Shown in pieces: positions 24,340 to 34,340 of a stretch of 64,000 nucleotides of DNA. The stretch is from NCBI GenBank assembly GCA_030432695.1, contig JAUILN010000004.1, positions 124,001 through 188,000 on the forward strand, in the 5' to 3' direction. The notes under the pieces were generated by a model, which worked only from the letters and a program-made list of their open reading frames with translations, had not been told where the DNA came from and ran no database searches. Origin of the DNA: a bacterium. GTDB taxonomy: Bacteria > Planctomycetota > UBA1135 > UBA2386. A program made the translations under genes and the position numbers. Positions within the stretch are counted from its first letter, which is position 1. Each line of letters starts with the position of its first letter.

Positions 24340-26265
24340 TCAGCGGGTGAACACGCCCTCGGCCCGGCCGCGGTAGCGGAACCGGACCTCGACGCCGGAG
24401 GGGATACCGGCCAGCGCCCCGTCGCTCGAGAGCATCAAGTGGTCGGTGTCGAACCCGAGGATGTTCGGCCACATGAACGGCTGCGCGACTCCGAACAGGT
24501 AGATGTCTACCGGGAAGCCGGCGGTGTCGACGAACCAGGAGTTGAAGTCGAGGCCGGACACCTCGCGCCAGCCCAGCAGGCCGAGCACGTGGCCGTTCAG
24601 GGTGTTCTGTACCTGGGCGGTCGGGCCGTCGGCCGGACGGAACATCACGTAGTCGAGGGCTGCTGCCTGCGCGCCCTGGACGTCGCTTCGCACGCTCAGG
24701 TAGCCGCCGAGGGCCGGCGTAGGCAGGTTGTTCACCCCGCCGAACAGGATCACGTTGGCGTCGTTGACCCGACAGCCGGCGAAGCGGGCGCCGAACTGGA
24801 CGTGGAAGGTGACCGGCGTGCCGGGGGTGATGCCGGACATCCAGGCCGACTGGGCGAGCGCGCCCGGTCCGTTCGGCGAGACCACCTCGACGCGGGCGCC
24901 GAGCGACGCGTCTTGCTGCAGCCAGAAGGTCGTCGAGGTGCCGTTGCCGGCGTCCCAGTCGTCCAGCGGGTTCTCGGCGCGGACCGTGATGCCGATCCGG
25001 GAGCCGGCGGTGAGGCCGTTGCGGATCCGCAGGACCGCGTTGCCGTCGACGACCTCGGCGCTGCGATGGACCAGGCGCTGGGCACCATCAAGGACGACCT
25101 CGCCGCTCACCACGAACGGGGCACCCTGCGCCGGATCGAGGGGGGCGAGGGTGCCGTCGTCGAACGTCGCGATGCCGCAGCGCGGGTCCTCGTCCGGGTG
25201 AGGGGTCGGCGGGATCACCGCGTTGGCGACCAGGTCGCGGTAGACGCTGCTCGCCGGTCCCGGATCGGTGGTGGGGAACTGCGGGAGCGCCACGAGCACC
25301 ACCTCGAGCAGCGGATCGGGCAGCGTGCCGCGCGGCATGAGCACCATGCGCTTGCCGCGGAAGCCCTCGGCCGCGACGCAGGCGAAGCTGCCATCGGCGC
25401 GAGGGCTGCCGACCTTCCAGAGCCCGTAGGACCAGTTGCCGGCGAGGATGTCGGTGAACACCTGCTGGTTCCACTGGGTGTCCTCGCCCGGGACCGCGCC
25501 GGGATAGCGGCTCGCCGAGGCCGGGATCTGGGAGCGGAACAGGCCGTCGACGAACCGTTCGTCGAGGATGCGCTGACCCTTCCATTGCCCACCGCGGAGC
25601 AGCAGGTAGCCCAGCCGCGCCATGTCGCGGGCGCTGAGTCGGAGCCCGCCGGACCAACCACCCCACTGGCCGTTGAAGGTGATCGGATCCTCGTGGCGCA
25701 GGGTGCTGAACAGCTCCTGCGAGACGGCGGTGTGCATCGATCCCGCAGGGAGGCCCAGGAGCCCGCGGCCGAGGTACTCGCCGAGGAAGTGGATGCCGTT
25801 GTTGTTGTAGGCGTACTGAGCGCCGGCGGGCTTGTAGGGCGACAGGCCGTAGTCCGACGTCATCGTCAGGAAGTCACCTACCGACGAGTCGCCCGGGTAG
25901 TTCGTGCCCCACGGACCCGGCACGCTGTTCGGCACCAGTGCGTCGAGGCTCGTGAGGGTCCCGGCCTGGATCAGCTTCGCGGCGACCATGCCGGTCACGA
26001 CCTTGCTGCAGGAGAACAGGTCGCTGGTGGCCGACGGCGTGCCGCGGGTGAACACCAGATGGCCGTTGGCGATGATCACCAGGGGACCGACGTTGCCGGG
26101 GAAGGGCAGGGCGTCGACTGCGCGGGTGAGCAGGGTGCCGTCGAGGTTCTGGCTCGCCGGGGTCGCGGTCGGCCATGAAGCGTCCGGAAACACCGGGTCC
26201 TGGCAGGGGGCGGTCGCCGCGGCGAGCAGAGCGAGAGTGGCGCAGGTGGTGCGGGGGCGGATCAT
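24340..26265 (-). CDS. Exported serine hydrolase of the beta-lactamase (class C/PBP4-like) family with extra C-terminal domain
   Basis: A 641-residue exported protein. After a signal peptide (about 1-21) comes a beta-lactamase-fold domain to about residue 385 with catalytic S-x-x-K (Ser 85, Lys 88 in FSCSKVV) and Y-x-N (Tyr 153, Asn 155 in YAYNNNG). The third motif, usually HxG or KTG, is not clear; GFRGKRMVLMP may stand in for it. The remaining about 250 residues form a beta-rich domain starting at CGIATFDDG, of unknown family, perhaps carbohydrate or cell-surface binding. The ATG at 26265 is fixed by the signal peptide; the frame continues open to 26451. Such proteins act as esterases, D-aminopeptidases or amidases; the substrate cannot be told. 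Convergent with selD. Confidence 0.85.
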   Translation of the reverse strand: MIRPRTTCATLALLAAATAPCQDPVFPDASWPTATPASQNLDGTLLTRAVDALPFPGNVGPLVIIANGHLVFTRGTPSATSDLFSCSKVVTGMVAAKLIQAGTLTSLDALVPNSVPGPWGTNYPGDSSVGDFLTMTSDYGLSPYKPAGAQYAYNNNGIHFLGEYLGRGLLGLPAGSMHTAVSQELFSTLRHEDPITFNGQWGGWSGGLRLSARDMARLGYLLLRGGQWKGQRILDERFVDGLFRSQIPASASRYPGAVPGEDTQWNQQVFTDILAGNWSYGLWKVGSPRADGSFACVAAEGFRGKRMVLMPRGTLPDPLLEVVLVALPQFPTTDPGPASSVYRDLVANAVIPPTPHPDEDPRCGIATFDDGTLAPLDPAQGAPFVVSGEVVLDGAQRLVHRSAEVVDGNAVLRIRNGLTAGSRIGITVRAENPLDDWDAGNGTSTTFWLQQDASLGARVEVVSPNGPGALAQSAWMSGITPGTPVTFHVQFGARFAGCRVNDANVILFGGVNNLPTPALGGYLSVRSDVQGAQAAALDYVMFRPADGPTAQVQNTLNGHVLGLLGWREVSGLDFNSWFVDTAGFPVDIYLFGVAQPFMWPNILGFDTDHLMLSSDGALAGIPSGVEVRFRYRGRAEGVFTR

Positions 26266-26522
26266 CGTTCGACGGAGGCGCTGGGACGTGTCTCCGGGAG
26301 CGCGAGTGGAGCGGCCGGTAGCAGTGGTTCGGGGCTCCAAGGTGCTGGAGCTGTGTGGATGCGCCGGGATGGCGGTCGGATCGACGGGATTCGTGTCGGG
26401 GACGCCTTGGATGCGCGCGCCGCGAGGTCCGCGTCTTGGCGGGTCTTCCACGGCTCCCTCAGGCCGACCGATCCGGTGCTCCGGAGTCTACCCCGGTCGG
26501 GGCAGGGGCGGGGAATCGAGGC

Positions 26523-27227
26523 TTACGCGCCGCAGAATCGGGCCAACGCGTCCCAGGCCACGGTACGGGCCTCCGCGAGTTCGGCGGCTCGTCCAGCCGG
26601 ACCTTCCCAGGAGTGGCCGCCGCCGGCGATCCAGTGGACCTCGACCCTCGAGCGCTTCCAGTGAAGCGCGTCCACGAATGCTCGATCGCCCATGGGGTCG
26701 CGTTCGCCCTGGCCGATCCAGACCGGGAGGTCGCCGCGCAGTTCGAACTCCTCGAGTCTCGGCCGATCGGGACGGCCGACAGGATGGAAAGGAAAACCGA
26801 GCAGCGCGACGCCCCGGGCCCCGAGCGCCGTCGCGACGCGGCAGGCGACCCGGCCACCCATCGACTTGCCGCCGACGAAGAGTGGGCCGTCGCAGGGTGC
26901 GGCGCCGGCCGCGGCGACGAAGTCGTCCACCAACTTCGCCATCGGTGGGGGCGGGCGCCGGGTGCCGTCGGTGCGGCGTGCCGCCATATAGCCGAACTCG
27001 AAGCGGACCACGCGCAGTCGGCGCGACGTGAGTTCCGCGGCAGTCTGGACCATGAACGCGTGTTCCGCGCCCGCCCCGGCGCCGTGTGCCAGCAGCAGGG
27101 TCGCCCTCGGCTCTTCGCGAGCGGGATCGTCGATCCACAGCCTCGGAGCAGCCTGCGCGGCGTGTTCCCGGGGATCGGATCGACGAACCGGCCGTCCGCC
27201 CAGGCCGTCGGCCGGGGGTGGGTTCAC
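26523..27227 (-). CDS. Alpha/beta hydrolase of the KANL3/Tex30 type
   Basis: A 234-residue cytoplasmic alpha/beta hydrolase. The oxyanion-hole segment LLLAHGAGAGAEH, the nucleophile elbow GGKSMGG (Ser 122), Asp 177 in GERDPMG and His 205 in AGGGHSW form a complete triad; the HGAGA pattern is typical of the Tex30/KANL3 group (dienelactone-hydrolase-like). Substrate unknown. It starts with GTG overlapping the stop of rbfA (GTGA), so it is probably the last gene of the nusA-infB-rbfA operon; truB would be expected there in many bacteria. The 257 bases between this gene and the serine hydrolase hold no gene. Confidence 0.85.
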   Translation of the reverse strand: MNPPPADGLGGRPVRRSDPREHAAQAAPRLWIDDPAREEPRATLLLAHGAGAGAEHAFMVQTAAELTSRRLRVVRFEFGYMAARRTDGTRRPPPPMAKLVDDFVAAAGAAPCDGPLFVGGKSMGGRVACRVATALGARGVALLGFPFHPVGRPDRPRLEEFELRGDLPVWIGQGERDPMGDRAFVDALHWKRSRVEVHWIAGGGHSWEGPAGRAAELAEARTVAWDALARFCGA

Positions 27228-27658
27228 GGCTGCGGATCCGCTGGTGGCGACACCGGGTCGCCGTCGGACGCGGAGTCGTCGCCAGGCTCCGCCGTGGCCG
27301 AGCCCTTGGCCTCCCGCTCGGCACGCAGCTCCTCGAGGACTCGTTCGAGCCGCAGCGCTCCTTCGAGGTCGGCGTCGAACTCGAAGCGGACGCGTGGCGC
27401 AGTGCGGGTATGCAGGACCTTCGCGACCTCGCGCTGCACGTAGCCGGCCGCGCGCGTCAGCACCTGCTCGTTGCGGCGCCGGTCCTTGTCGTCGCCCAGC
27501 ACGCTCCAGTAGACGACGCAGTGCTGGAGTTCGCGGTCCACGGTCACCCGCGTCACCGTGATCATGCCGAGCTGCGGATCGGCGAGGTCGCGGTCGATGA
27601 CCTCGGCCACGCGCTCCTTGATCAGCTCCTGGATGCGTTGGATACGTCGTTCGTTCAT
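27224..27658 (-). CDS. rbfA: 30S ribosome-binding factor RbfA
   Basis: A 144-residue cold-shock maturation factor of the 30S subunit. The N-terminal RIQRIQELIKERVAEVI and the block DPQLGMITVTRVTVDREL with the KH-like fold are typical. The C-terminal 30 residues are an Asp/Pro/Ser-rich tail. The ATG at 27658 overlaps the stop of the DUF503 gene (ATGA). Gene order nusA, infB, ylxP (DUF503), rbfA is conserved in many bacteria. Confidence 0.93.
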   Translation of the reverse strand: MNERRIQRIQELIKERVAEVIDRDLADPQLGMITVTRVTVDRELQHCVVYWSVLGDDKDRRRNEQVLTRAAGYVQREVAKVLHTRTAPRVRFEFDADLEGALRLERVLEELRAEREAKGSATAEPGDDSASDGDPVSPPADPQP

Positions 27659-27945
27659 CGGGGATGGAGGACCTCGATCAGGTGATCCTCGAGGCGAGCA
27701 TCGCGCCAGTCCTCCAGGGCGTCGACGATCTTGTCGAGCGCGCTGTTCAGGATCGTCGGGTCGTTGCCGACCGTCACGGCGCCGAAGGTCGCGACGTTCC
27801 AATCGTCGAGATCCTCGGTCTCGGCGATCGAGATGTTGAAGCTGCGCCGCAGGCGGTCCTTCAGCGACCGCACCACCGAGCGCTTGTCCTTCAGCGACTC
27901 GGCGTGCGGGATCGCCATCGAGAACTGCAGGACGCCGATATACAT
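27655..27945 (-). CDS. DUF503 (YlxP-like) protein
   Basis: A 96-residue protein matching the DUF503/YlxP family: opening MYIGVLQFSMAIPHAESLKD, then KRSVVRSLKDRLRRSFNISIAE and a ferredoxin-like fold prediction. These small proteins are encoded between infB and rbfA in many bacteria and are thought to help ribosome assembly, though the biochemical role is not settled. Overlaps rbfA by four bases; ends 42 bases after infB. Confidence 0.9.
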   Translation of the reverse strand: MYIGVLQFSMAIPHAESLKDKRSVVRSLKDRLRRSFNISIAETEDLDDWNVATFGAVTVGNDPTILNSALDKIVDALEDWRDARLEDHLIEVLHPR

Positions 27946-27987
27946 GCCGCGAGCCAGGCGGGCCGGCGCCTGCCGGACCCCTACCGG

Positions 27988-30900
27988 TCAGTCGAGCGTG
28001 CGCTTGACGTACTTGACCTCGTGGAACTGCAGCACATCGCCTTCCTTGATGTCGTTGTAGTCCTTCAGGGTCAGGCCACACTCGAAGCCGGCGCGCACTT
28101 CCTTGGCATCTTCCTTCTCCCGACGCAGCGAGGAGACCGTGCCTTGGTAGACGACCTTGCCGTCGCGGACCAGGCGGACGAAGGCATTGCGACGCACGAC
28201 ACCGTCGGTGACGTAGCAGCCGGCGATGTTGCCGAACTTGCTCGAGCGGAACACTGCGCGGATCTCGGCGGTGCCGAGCGCCTCCTCGACTTCCTCGGGC
28301 TTCAGACGGCCTTCCATCGCCTTCTTCACGTCGTCCACGAGTTCGTAGATGACGCCGTAGAAGCGGATGTCGACGCCGGCCCGATCGGCGGCCTGGCGCG
28401 CGGCCTGGTCGGCGACCGAGTTGAAGCCGATGATCATCGCGCCTGAGGCTTCGCCCAGCGACACGTCGGTCTCGGTGATGCCACCCAGCGCGGAGTGCAC
28501 CACGTTGACCTTGACCTCCTCGGTGTCGAGGCGGGCCAGGCTGGTCTTGATCGGCTCCAGCGAGCCCATCACGTCCGCCTTGAGGATGATCTTGATCTCC
28601 TCGATCTCGCGCGACTGCAGCTTGGCGGTCAGGGCCTCGAGGCTGGCCTTCGAGCGCTCGGCCAGGCGCAGGTTGCGCGCGTGGCGTTCGCGGTCCTCGA
28701 TGACCTCCTTGGCCTTCTTCTTGTCGTTGACGACGAACAGCTTGTCACCGGGGTTGGGCAGGCTGTCCACGCCGAGCAGGCGACACGGCGTCGACGGCGG
28801 TGCCTCGGCGAGGTTGTTGCCGTGGTCGTCGATGATCCCGCGGATGCGCGACAGCGACTCGCCGCAGAGCACCTGGTCGCGGACCCGTAGGGTGCCGTTG
28901 GTGACCAGCACGTCCACGGTAACGCCCTGCTCGGGGGTCTGCCGGGACTCGATCACGACCGCCTCACCGGCGGCGTCGGGCTTCGCCGTGAGCTCGAAGA
29001 CCTCGGCGCGAAGCATGATCTGCTCCACGAGGTCGTCGAGGCCCTGGCCGGTCAGGGCCGACACCTCGATCATCGGCACGTCGCCACCCCATTCCTCGGG
29101 CTGCAGGCCCTTCACCGCCAGCTGCTGGCGGACCTGCATCGGGTTGGCCTCGGGCCGGTCGCACTTGTTGATCGCGACGATGATCTGAGTGCCCTCGGCG
29201 GCCTTTGCATGCGAGATGGCCTCTTCCGTCTGCGGCATCACGCCGTCATCGGCGGCGACCACCAACACCACGATGTCGGTCAGCTTGGCGCCACGGATGC
29301 GCATCTGCGTGAACGCCTCGTGACCCGGGGTGTCGAGCACCACGAATTCGCTGCCGTCGTTCCAAGTGATCTTGTAGGCACCGACGTGCTGGGTGATGCC
29401 GCCGGCCTCGCCCTTGACCACGTCGGACTGGCGCAGAGCATCGAGCAGCGATGTCTTGCCGTGGTCGACGTGGCCCATGAAGGTGACCACCGGAGCGCGC
29501 GAGGTCGAGTCGATGTCCTCGGCCCGCGAGACGATCTCCTGCAGCAGCTGCTCTTCCGCCTGCTGCTGCTCGACCAGCTTGATGTTGCGGTTGACCTCGA
29601 GGCCGATCAGCTCGATCTCGTCGTTGGACAGGAACGAGTTGATGTGCTTGCCGATGACGCCGAGCTTGAAGGTCAACGTGGCGATGAGGTCGTTGACCCT
29701 CACACCGATCGCCTCCGAGAGCGCCTTCACGCTGATCGGGGGCGTGATCTCGATGACCTTGTTCGGATCGACCGTCGAGCTGAGATTGGTCGTCGTACCC
29801 TGACGGCCGCGTCCGCGGCCGCCGGCTCGACCGCGCCCGCCGACCCCCGGGCCACGTCGCACCGCGGGGCCGCTGCGGCTCCCGGGACCCGGGCGCCCAG
29901 CCGCGGACCGCGATTGGGTACTGCGCAAGGCTGCCCGCCGCAGATTGCGGTCGACGCTCCCAGGGTTGCGACCGGTGCTCGGTGCCGAGCGACGCTTCGC
30001 GTCACGTATCGCCTCAGGTGGCAGTTCGATGCGGCCGAGCACCTTGGCCTTCGCCTGCGGGGCGATGAGCCTCTTGACCTTCTTCTCTTCCTCTCCGGTT
30101 CCGGCGGCGGCCGCCGGTTGCGCGCCTCCGCCTGCAGATGAGGCGGCAGGTTGGCCAGTCGATGAGGTGGCCTCGGCCGCCGGGGCGTTCGCGCTGCGAT
30201 CTGCTGCGGCGGGGGCGGGCGCGCCGGACTGGGTCGGGGGCCCGCTCACATCGCTCGACTTCGATTCACTCGCAGACGAAGCCGCCGCAGCCGAGACCTC
30301 CGCAGCCGGAGAACTCGGCTTGGCTGGACCGTCCGTCGTGCCGGTCGTGGGCCGTGCCGCATCCGACGAGCCTGCCGCATCCGACCGGTCGGTCCGAGCC
30401 GCGCTGTCTCCACCTTTGGACTGGGGCTGGGCCGCATCCGAATCGGCGGCCGTCGGCGCCACGTGCGTGCCGGTTTCCGCTGATGCTCCCTGCTTCGGCG
30501 CTCCCTGCTCCGGGGCAGCCTGCTCCGGCGTGGTCTGTGACGACTCCGATTCGCGCATCGCGACGCGCTCCGCTTCATCGATGCCGTCATGGGTCGCCCC
30601 CGTGCCGGTCTTGACGTTCGACTGTCCCGACGAGGGTCGCTTGCCCGCGGCAGCACGATTCCGCGCCACCGGCTCCGGAAGCGGCTTCTTGGTTTCCGCA
30701 GCGGGAGAACTGCTGCGGTCGTCGGCTCCGCCATCGCCTGGATCGCGGCGGGCGTCCGGACCGGGCGGCGGCTCGACGGTGCCCGTCGGTTCCGGGATCA
30801 CAGTGGTGGTGTCGTCCATCGACGGAAGGGGCTTTCGCTCGGCAGCGGCGCCGCCGGATGCGGGCCTGCTCGGGGTCTCGGCAGGGGGCGTCCGCTCCGT

Positions 30901-31323
30901 GCCTGGAGTGCCCACCCCCGCTCCGCCCTCGGGGACGGCTCCGCCCTCGGGGACGGCCGGAGTCGTGCCCTGCTCGGGCAGGGACTTCTTCGCGGGGACG
31001 TCCGCACGTTCGGGGAGCGGCTTTCTCTCGGGCAGCGGCTTTCGCTCGGGGAGCGACTTCTTGGCTGGCATGCCGCTGCCCTCGGAGTGCCCCGGCAGAG
31101 CCTTCTTTCGAGGCGCGGTCGAAGTGCTCGGCTCCGCTGCGGCCGCACTGGCCGAGATCCCCTGCGCCTCGATCACCGCTCGCGCGTGCAAAGCGGTGGC
31201 GTCGTCCAACACGGCCATGTGGGACTTCACCTTGTCGAAGCCATGCTCCTTGAGCATCTTCGCCAGGTCGGGACCCTTGATCCCATACTCCTTGGCCAGC
31301 TCGTAGACGCGTACCTTGCTCAA
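27988..31323 (-). CDS. infB: Translation initiation factor IF-2
   Basis: A 1111-residue IF-2, the GTPase that brings fMet-tRNA to the 30S subunit. An N-terminal IF2_N domain (about 1-50) is followed by a disordered Pro/Ala/Ser/Glu/Thr-rich region to about residue 430, which includes a short tandem motif of the type RKPLPE/KKSLPE near the front, then a Gly/Arg-rich stretch. The second IF2_N and GTPase domain follow, with G1 GHVDHGKTS (about 613-621), DTPGHEAF and NKCDRPE, and the C-terminal C1-C2 domains. The start is TTG at 31323 with AGGAG upstream; the [14 protein letters not shown] opening fixes it. The total is longer than the usual 850-950 residues because of the linker. Confidence 0.96.
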   Translation of the reverse strand: MSKVRVYELAKEYGIKGPDLAKMLKEHGFDKVKSHMAVLDDATALHARAVIEAQGISASAAAAEPSTSTAPRKKALPGHSEGSGMPAKKSLPERKPLPERKPLPERADVPAKKSLPEQGTTPAVPEGGAVPEGGAGVGTPGTERTPPAETPSRPASGGAAAERKPLPSMDDTTTVIPEPTGTVEPPPGPDARRDPGDGGADDRSSSPAAETKKPLPEPVARNRAAAGKRPSSGQSNVKTGTGATHDGIDEAERVAMRESESSQTTPEQAAPEQGAPKQGASAETGTHVAPTAADSDAAQPQSKGGDSAARTDRSDAAGSSDAARPTTGTTDGPAKPSSPAAEVSAAAASSASESKSSDVSGPPTQSGAPAPAAADRSANAPAAEATSSTGQPAASSAGGGAQPAAAAGTGEEEKKVKRLIAPQAKAKVLGRIELPPEAIRDAKRRSAPSTGRNPGSVDRNLRRAALRSTQSRSAAGRPGPGSRSGPAVRRGPGVGGRGRAGGRGRGRQGTTTNLSSTVDPNKVIEITPPISVKALSEAIGVRVNDLIATLTFKLGVIGKHINSFLSNDEIELIGLEVNRNIKLVEQQQAEEQLLQEIVSRAEDIDSTSRAPVVTFMGHVDHGKTSLLDALRQSDVVKGEAGGITQHVGAYKITWNDGSEFVVLDTPGHEAFTQMRIRGAKLTDIVVLVVAADDGVMPQTEEAISHAKAAEGTQIIVAINKCDRPEANPMQVRQQLAVKGLQPEEWGGDVPMIEVSALTGQGLDDLVEQIMLRAEVFELTAKPDAAGEAVVIESRQTPEQGVTVDVLVTNGTLRVRDQVLCGESLSRIRGIIDDHGNNLAEAPPSTPCRLLGVDSLPNPGDKLFVVNDKKKAKEVIEDRERHARNLRLAERSKASLEALTAKLQSREIEEIKIILKADVMGSLEPIKTSLARLDTEEVKVNVVHSALGGITETDVSLGEASGAMIIGFNSVADQAARQAADRAGVDIRFYGVIYELVDDVKKAMEGRLKPEEVEEALGTAEIRAVFRSSKFGNIAGCYVTDGVVRRNAFVRLVRDGKVVYQGTVSSLRREKEDAKEVRAGFECGLTLKDYNDIKEGDVLQFHEVKYVKRTLD

Positions 31324-31565
31324 ATCTGCTCCTGCGGGGATGCGCTATGCGCGATGCGGGGTGCCCTCGGGGGCGGGGAGGAAGTCCGGAATCGAACGCG
31401 ATCGCGGCGGAGTCGGGCTGCGGGGCTGGGCCCGGAGCCTCGGCCGCGCCGCGGCCGTTCGATTCCTGGTCGTCCCGGACTCGGTTCCGTGTCGACCCGG
31501 TCCGCTCCGCGCTCAAGCGGGATGGCGGAGCCGGATCGTTGGATCGGCCGGGATCGACCGCGCGC

Positions 31566-32912
31566 TCACGCGCGGTTCTCGGACTTCTCCTCGTCCTCGG
31601 TGGCAGGACCGTCCGGTGCGGAGACGTCGTCCGCGTCCGAGCCGGTTCGGGTCTCACCTTCGGCCGGCTGGGCCGGTTCGGTGAGGTTGTTCTCTGGGGT
31701 TCCGTCAGCTGCGGCGGCTTGGGTGGCCTCCGCTTCGGACGGGGTGGAAGAATGCTCAGGGGCGACCTCGGCCGCCGGCGCGGGATCGTCACCCGAAGCG
31801 ACCGCCCCGTCGAGCCCCGCCTGATCGCCTTCGGGCTCTGGCGCACCGGCGGATCCGCCATCACCGGATCCGCCAGCGTCGACCGGCACTCCCGCGCCGG
31901 TCTCTTCAGCGGCTCCGGCCTCACCAGCGGCTCCGGCCTCACCAGTGGCTTCGGGGCTGCCGCCCTCCTCCTCGGCGATCGAACGCTCCAGCTCGGCGCG
32001 GGTCATGATGTCGATGTCCCACTGGGTGAGCTTGCTCGCCAGGCGGACGTTCTGGCCGCGGCGGCCGATCGCCAGGGACAGCTGATCCTCGTCGACGAGC
32101 ACCAGCGCCTTGCGGCTCGACCCGTCGAGTTCGATGTGGGAGATCTCGGCCGGCTTCAGGGCGTTGACGATCAGCTGCTCGGCGTCGTCGAACCAGCGGA
32201 TGATGTCGATCCGCTCGCCGTTGAGTTCGTCGATGATCGACTTGATGCGGGTGCCGCGGACTCCGACGCAGGCGCCGACGCAGTCGACCTTGTCGTCGGT
32301 CGAGTGCACGGCCAGCTTGGTGCGGTAGCCCGGCTCCCGCTCGATCCGACGGATGTTGATGATGCCGTCGGCGATCTCCGGAACCTCGAGCTCGAACAGC
32401 GCGCGGACGAAGTCGCGGTGCGCGCGCGACAGGATCACCTTGACCCGGTTGCCGGCCTTCTTGACCTCGAAGACCATCGCTCGGATCCGGTCGCCGACGT
32501 TGTAGTTCTCGCTGCGGACCCGCTCGGAACGGGGCAGGATGCCCTCCATGTTGCGGCCGAGGTCGATGAACATCGCCTCGCCCTCGATCCGCCGCACGCT
32601 GCCGATCACGATGTCGCCGATGCGCTGCTCGTACTCGTCGTAGAGCACGTCGCGCTCGGCCTCGCGGACCCGGCCGATGATCGACTGCTTGACCGCCTGC
32701 GCCAGGATGCGCCCCTCGGCCTCGAGGTCGATCTCGTAGTTGCTGAGCCACTCTCCGGAGTCCCGGTCGAGCTGCATCACGAGGTCGTCGATGCCGTACT
32801 TCTTCGCGACCGCCTGGGCGACCGAACTCTCGATCGAGCTGATCAGGGAGTCGCGGTCGATCTCCTTGTCACGAGCGATCGATTCGATGTAGCGGAGGAT
32901 CTCGGAGGACAT
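31566..32912 (-). CDS. nusA: Transcription termination/antitermination factor NusA
   Basis: A 448-residue NusA that binds RNA polymerase and nascent RNA and controls pausing, termination and antitermination. An N-terminal domain (1-about 130), S1 domain (GDIVIGSVRRIEGEAMF), and two KH domains (VGVRGTRIKSIIDELNGE and AIGRRGQNVRLASKL) are clear. The tail, from about residue 335, is an acidic Gly/Ala/Glu/Pro-rich low-complexity region instead of the gamma-proteobacterial acidic repeats. The ATG at 32912 fits the MSSEILRYIESI family start. Separated from infB by 242 bases; no ylxR lies between and no rimP lies upstream. Confidence 0.95.
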   Translation of the reverse strand: MSSEILRYIESIARDKEIDRDSLISSIESSVAQAVAKKYGIDDLVMQLDRDSGEWLSNYEIDLEAEGRILAQAVKQSIIGRVREAERDVLYDEYEQRIGDIVIGSVRRIEGEAMFIDLGRNMEGILPRSERVRSENYNVGDRIRAMVFEVKKAGNRVKVILSRAHRDFVRALFELEVPEIADGIINIRRIEREPGYRTKLAVHSTDDKVDCVGACVGVRGTRIKSIIDELNGERIDIIRWFDDAEQLIVNALKPAEISHIELDGSSRKALVLVDEDQLSLAIGRRGQNVRLASKLTQWDIDIMTRAELERSIAEEEGGSPEATGEAGAAGEAGAAEETGAGVPVDAGGSGDGGSAGAPEPEGDQAGLDGAVASGDDPAPAAEVAPEHSSTPSEAEATQAAAADGTPENNLTEPAQPAEGETRTGSDADDVSAPDGPATEDEEKSENRA

Positions 32913-33758
32913 GGGGTAGGGCGACGGCGAGGACGGATCCGGCCGGGCTCCGCAGACGCCGATCGCACCTGAGCGAGCCGCAGCCCGCTGGACATGACGG
33001 GACGTCCGGAGACGGGTCCGTCGCAACGGGGCATCGGTCGACCTGGTGATTCGGGGGCCTGGACGCCCGCGTGGGCCGGCGCCGATGTCGTCGCGCGCGG
33101 CGCGGCGAACCTCGGAACGGGTGCCACTCGGACTCGGAATCCGATCTGTCAGGTTCCGATCAGCGGGTGGCGTGGTTCGGCGCGCGGATCCAGATCGTCC
33201 GGCTCGTCATCACGGAGTCCGTGACCCCTCGATCGATCGCGTCGGGCGCGATCTTGTCGGCGGGGCGCAAGGATCCATGGCCGACCATGTACGGACGAAG
33301 AACCCGGCGCGAGTTGCCTTCCTGCTGCGGTCACCGGGGGTGACCAGCGATGCTGGCGGGCGCACGCGCTGCGGGTTCTCGAGCGAACCGGCCGAGAGCA
33401 CGGACGAGCGGAGGAGCCGCTCGGCGATCCGGACCACCATGATCCGGACGCGCGATGGTAGCGGTGAGGTCTGGAGGGTCAAGGTTTCGGGCCGCGTCCC
33501 GTGACGCGGTGTGCACGTATGCGTGTGTCGCAGAATGGACTCCGGCGAACCGGAGACCTACGATCCGCCCCGCGTCCCGCGTCCTGGCCGACAACTCCAC
33601 TCGGCGTTCCAGGCCGACGGCGTCCGATGGCCACGGAACCGGGTGCCGGTCGGTCGCCCTGCTCCCCGGTCGGGTCGACAGCGCGCATCCCGCGTCGCTG
33701 GACCGACTGAGCGTTCCCCCAGCCAGAGGTCCGGTCCCCTTCCCTACTCTGCTTTCCG
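32913..33758. other. 846-base region without a recognised gene (leader of nusA operon, divergent region)
   Basis: Between nusA (minus) and a GNAT gene (plus). No frame here resembles a known protein; in particular there is no RimP on the minus strand. Visible structure: a 15-base palindrome with 7-base arms TCACGGA/TCCGTGA (33210-33224), a 7-bp hairpin GGTCACC-GGG-GGTGACC (33329-33345), a 6-bp hairpin CTCCGG-CGAA-CCGGAG (33540-33555) and a nested fold with a 7-bp outer stem TCGGAAC/GTTCCGA (33112-33118 with 33153-33159) around a small hairpin. These may be regulatory sites or an RNA leader; no function is shown. Confidence 0.4.
33745..33750 (+). promoter_or_regulatory. Putative -10 box of the GNAT gene
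   Basis: TACTCT ending nine bases before the ATG at 33759, in the range expected for a leaderless transcript. No convincing -35 hexamer was found. Confidence 0.3.
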
Positions 33759-34340
33759 ATGCGTGCTCCGCCGACCGACATCGAGTTCCGACGCTACGGC
33801 CCCGCCGACTGGCGGTGGTTGCGGGACTGGCTGCGCACGACCGGCCTGCGGGTCCCGGGTGACGCCGGCCCGGGCCGGGAAGGCGCCCGCGGAGCGGGTC
33901 AGGCCCTGGACGTCCTGCCAGGACCCTGCGCCGGATCGGTGGTCTTGCCCTCGGAGGCGGAACGCGAGCCGGCGTGGTCGCGGCGGCTGGTCGAGGATGC
34001 ACGGATCCTGGCGTTGGTCGCCTGCCGGGACTCGGCGCCCTGTGGTTTCCTGCGGCTCGACATCGGTCCGGACCGCCAGGCCGAGGTGACGGTGGTCGTC
34101 GACCCCGCGCAGCGCCGCACCGGCGTGGCGCGGACGCTCCTCCGGCGGGCGCGGGCCGAGTCGATCGATCGGCGGGTCCGTCGCCTGTTCGCCCTCGTCG
34201 AGCCCTCCAACCTGCCCGCGATCGACCTGTTCGCGGGTGAGGGCTACGAGTTCACCGACGTCCGGGTCCCGGGCTTCGCCCACCTCGAACGGTGGATCCA
34301 CGGCGCGGAACTGCAGCCGCCGCTGGAGATCCTGCCGTGA
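33759..34340 (+). CDS. GNAT family N-acetyltransferase
   Basis: A 193-residue acetyltransferase. The acetyl-CoA-binding motif A reads VVVDPAQRRTGVARTLLRRA, matching the (Q/R)-x-x-G-x-(G/A) pattern, followed by LFALVEPSNLPAIDLFAGEGYE, the family motif B. Substrate unknown. The ATG start is nine bases downstream of a TANNNT box. Its stop overlaps the GTG of the next acetyltransferase (GTGA), so the two are translationally coupled and likely work together. Confidence 0.85.
   Translation: MRAPPTDIEFRRYGPADWRWLRDWLRTTGLRVPGDAGPGREGARGAGQALDVLPGPCAGSVVLPSEAEREPAWSRRLVEDARILALVACRDSAPCGFLRLDIGPDRQAEVTVVVDPAQRRTGVARTLLRRARAESIDRRVRRLFALVEPSNLPAIDLFAGEGYEFTDVRVPGFAHLERWIHGAELQPPLEILP

Noticed and set aside
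24439..26178. 579-codon plus-strand frame
   Set aside because: Antisense to the exported serine hydrolase; shadow composition.
33112..33159. tRNA-like fold (5-bp stem with seven-base loop CTCGGAA, anticodon CGG)
   Set aside because: No T-loop (GTTCRANYC) at the right spacing and no acceptor stem with a CCA-type end, so it is not called a tRNA.
33046..33504. 152-codon plus-strand frame in the nusA upstream gap
   Set aside because: No family resemblance, no Shine-Dalgarno site, Arg/Gly/Ser-rich; likely random in GC-rich DNA.
32913..33758. A rimP gene upstream of nusA
   Set aside because: None of the minus-strand frames show RimP motifs such as SSPG-LDRPL; recorded as absent.
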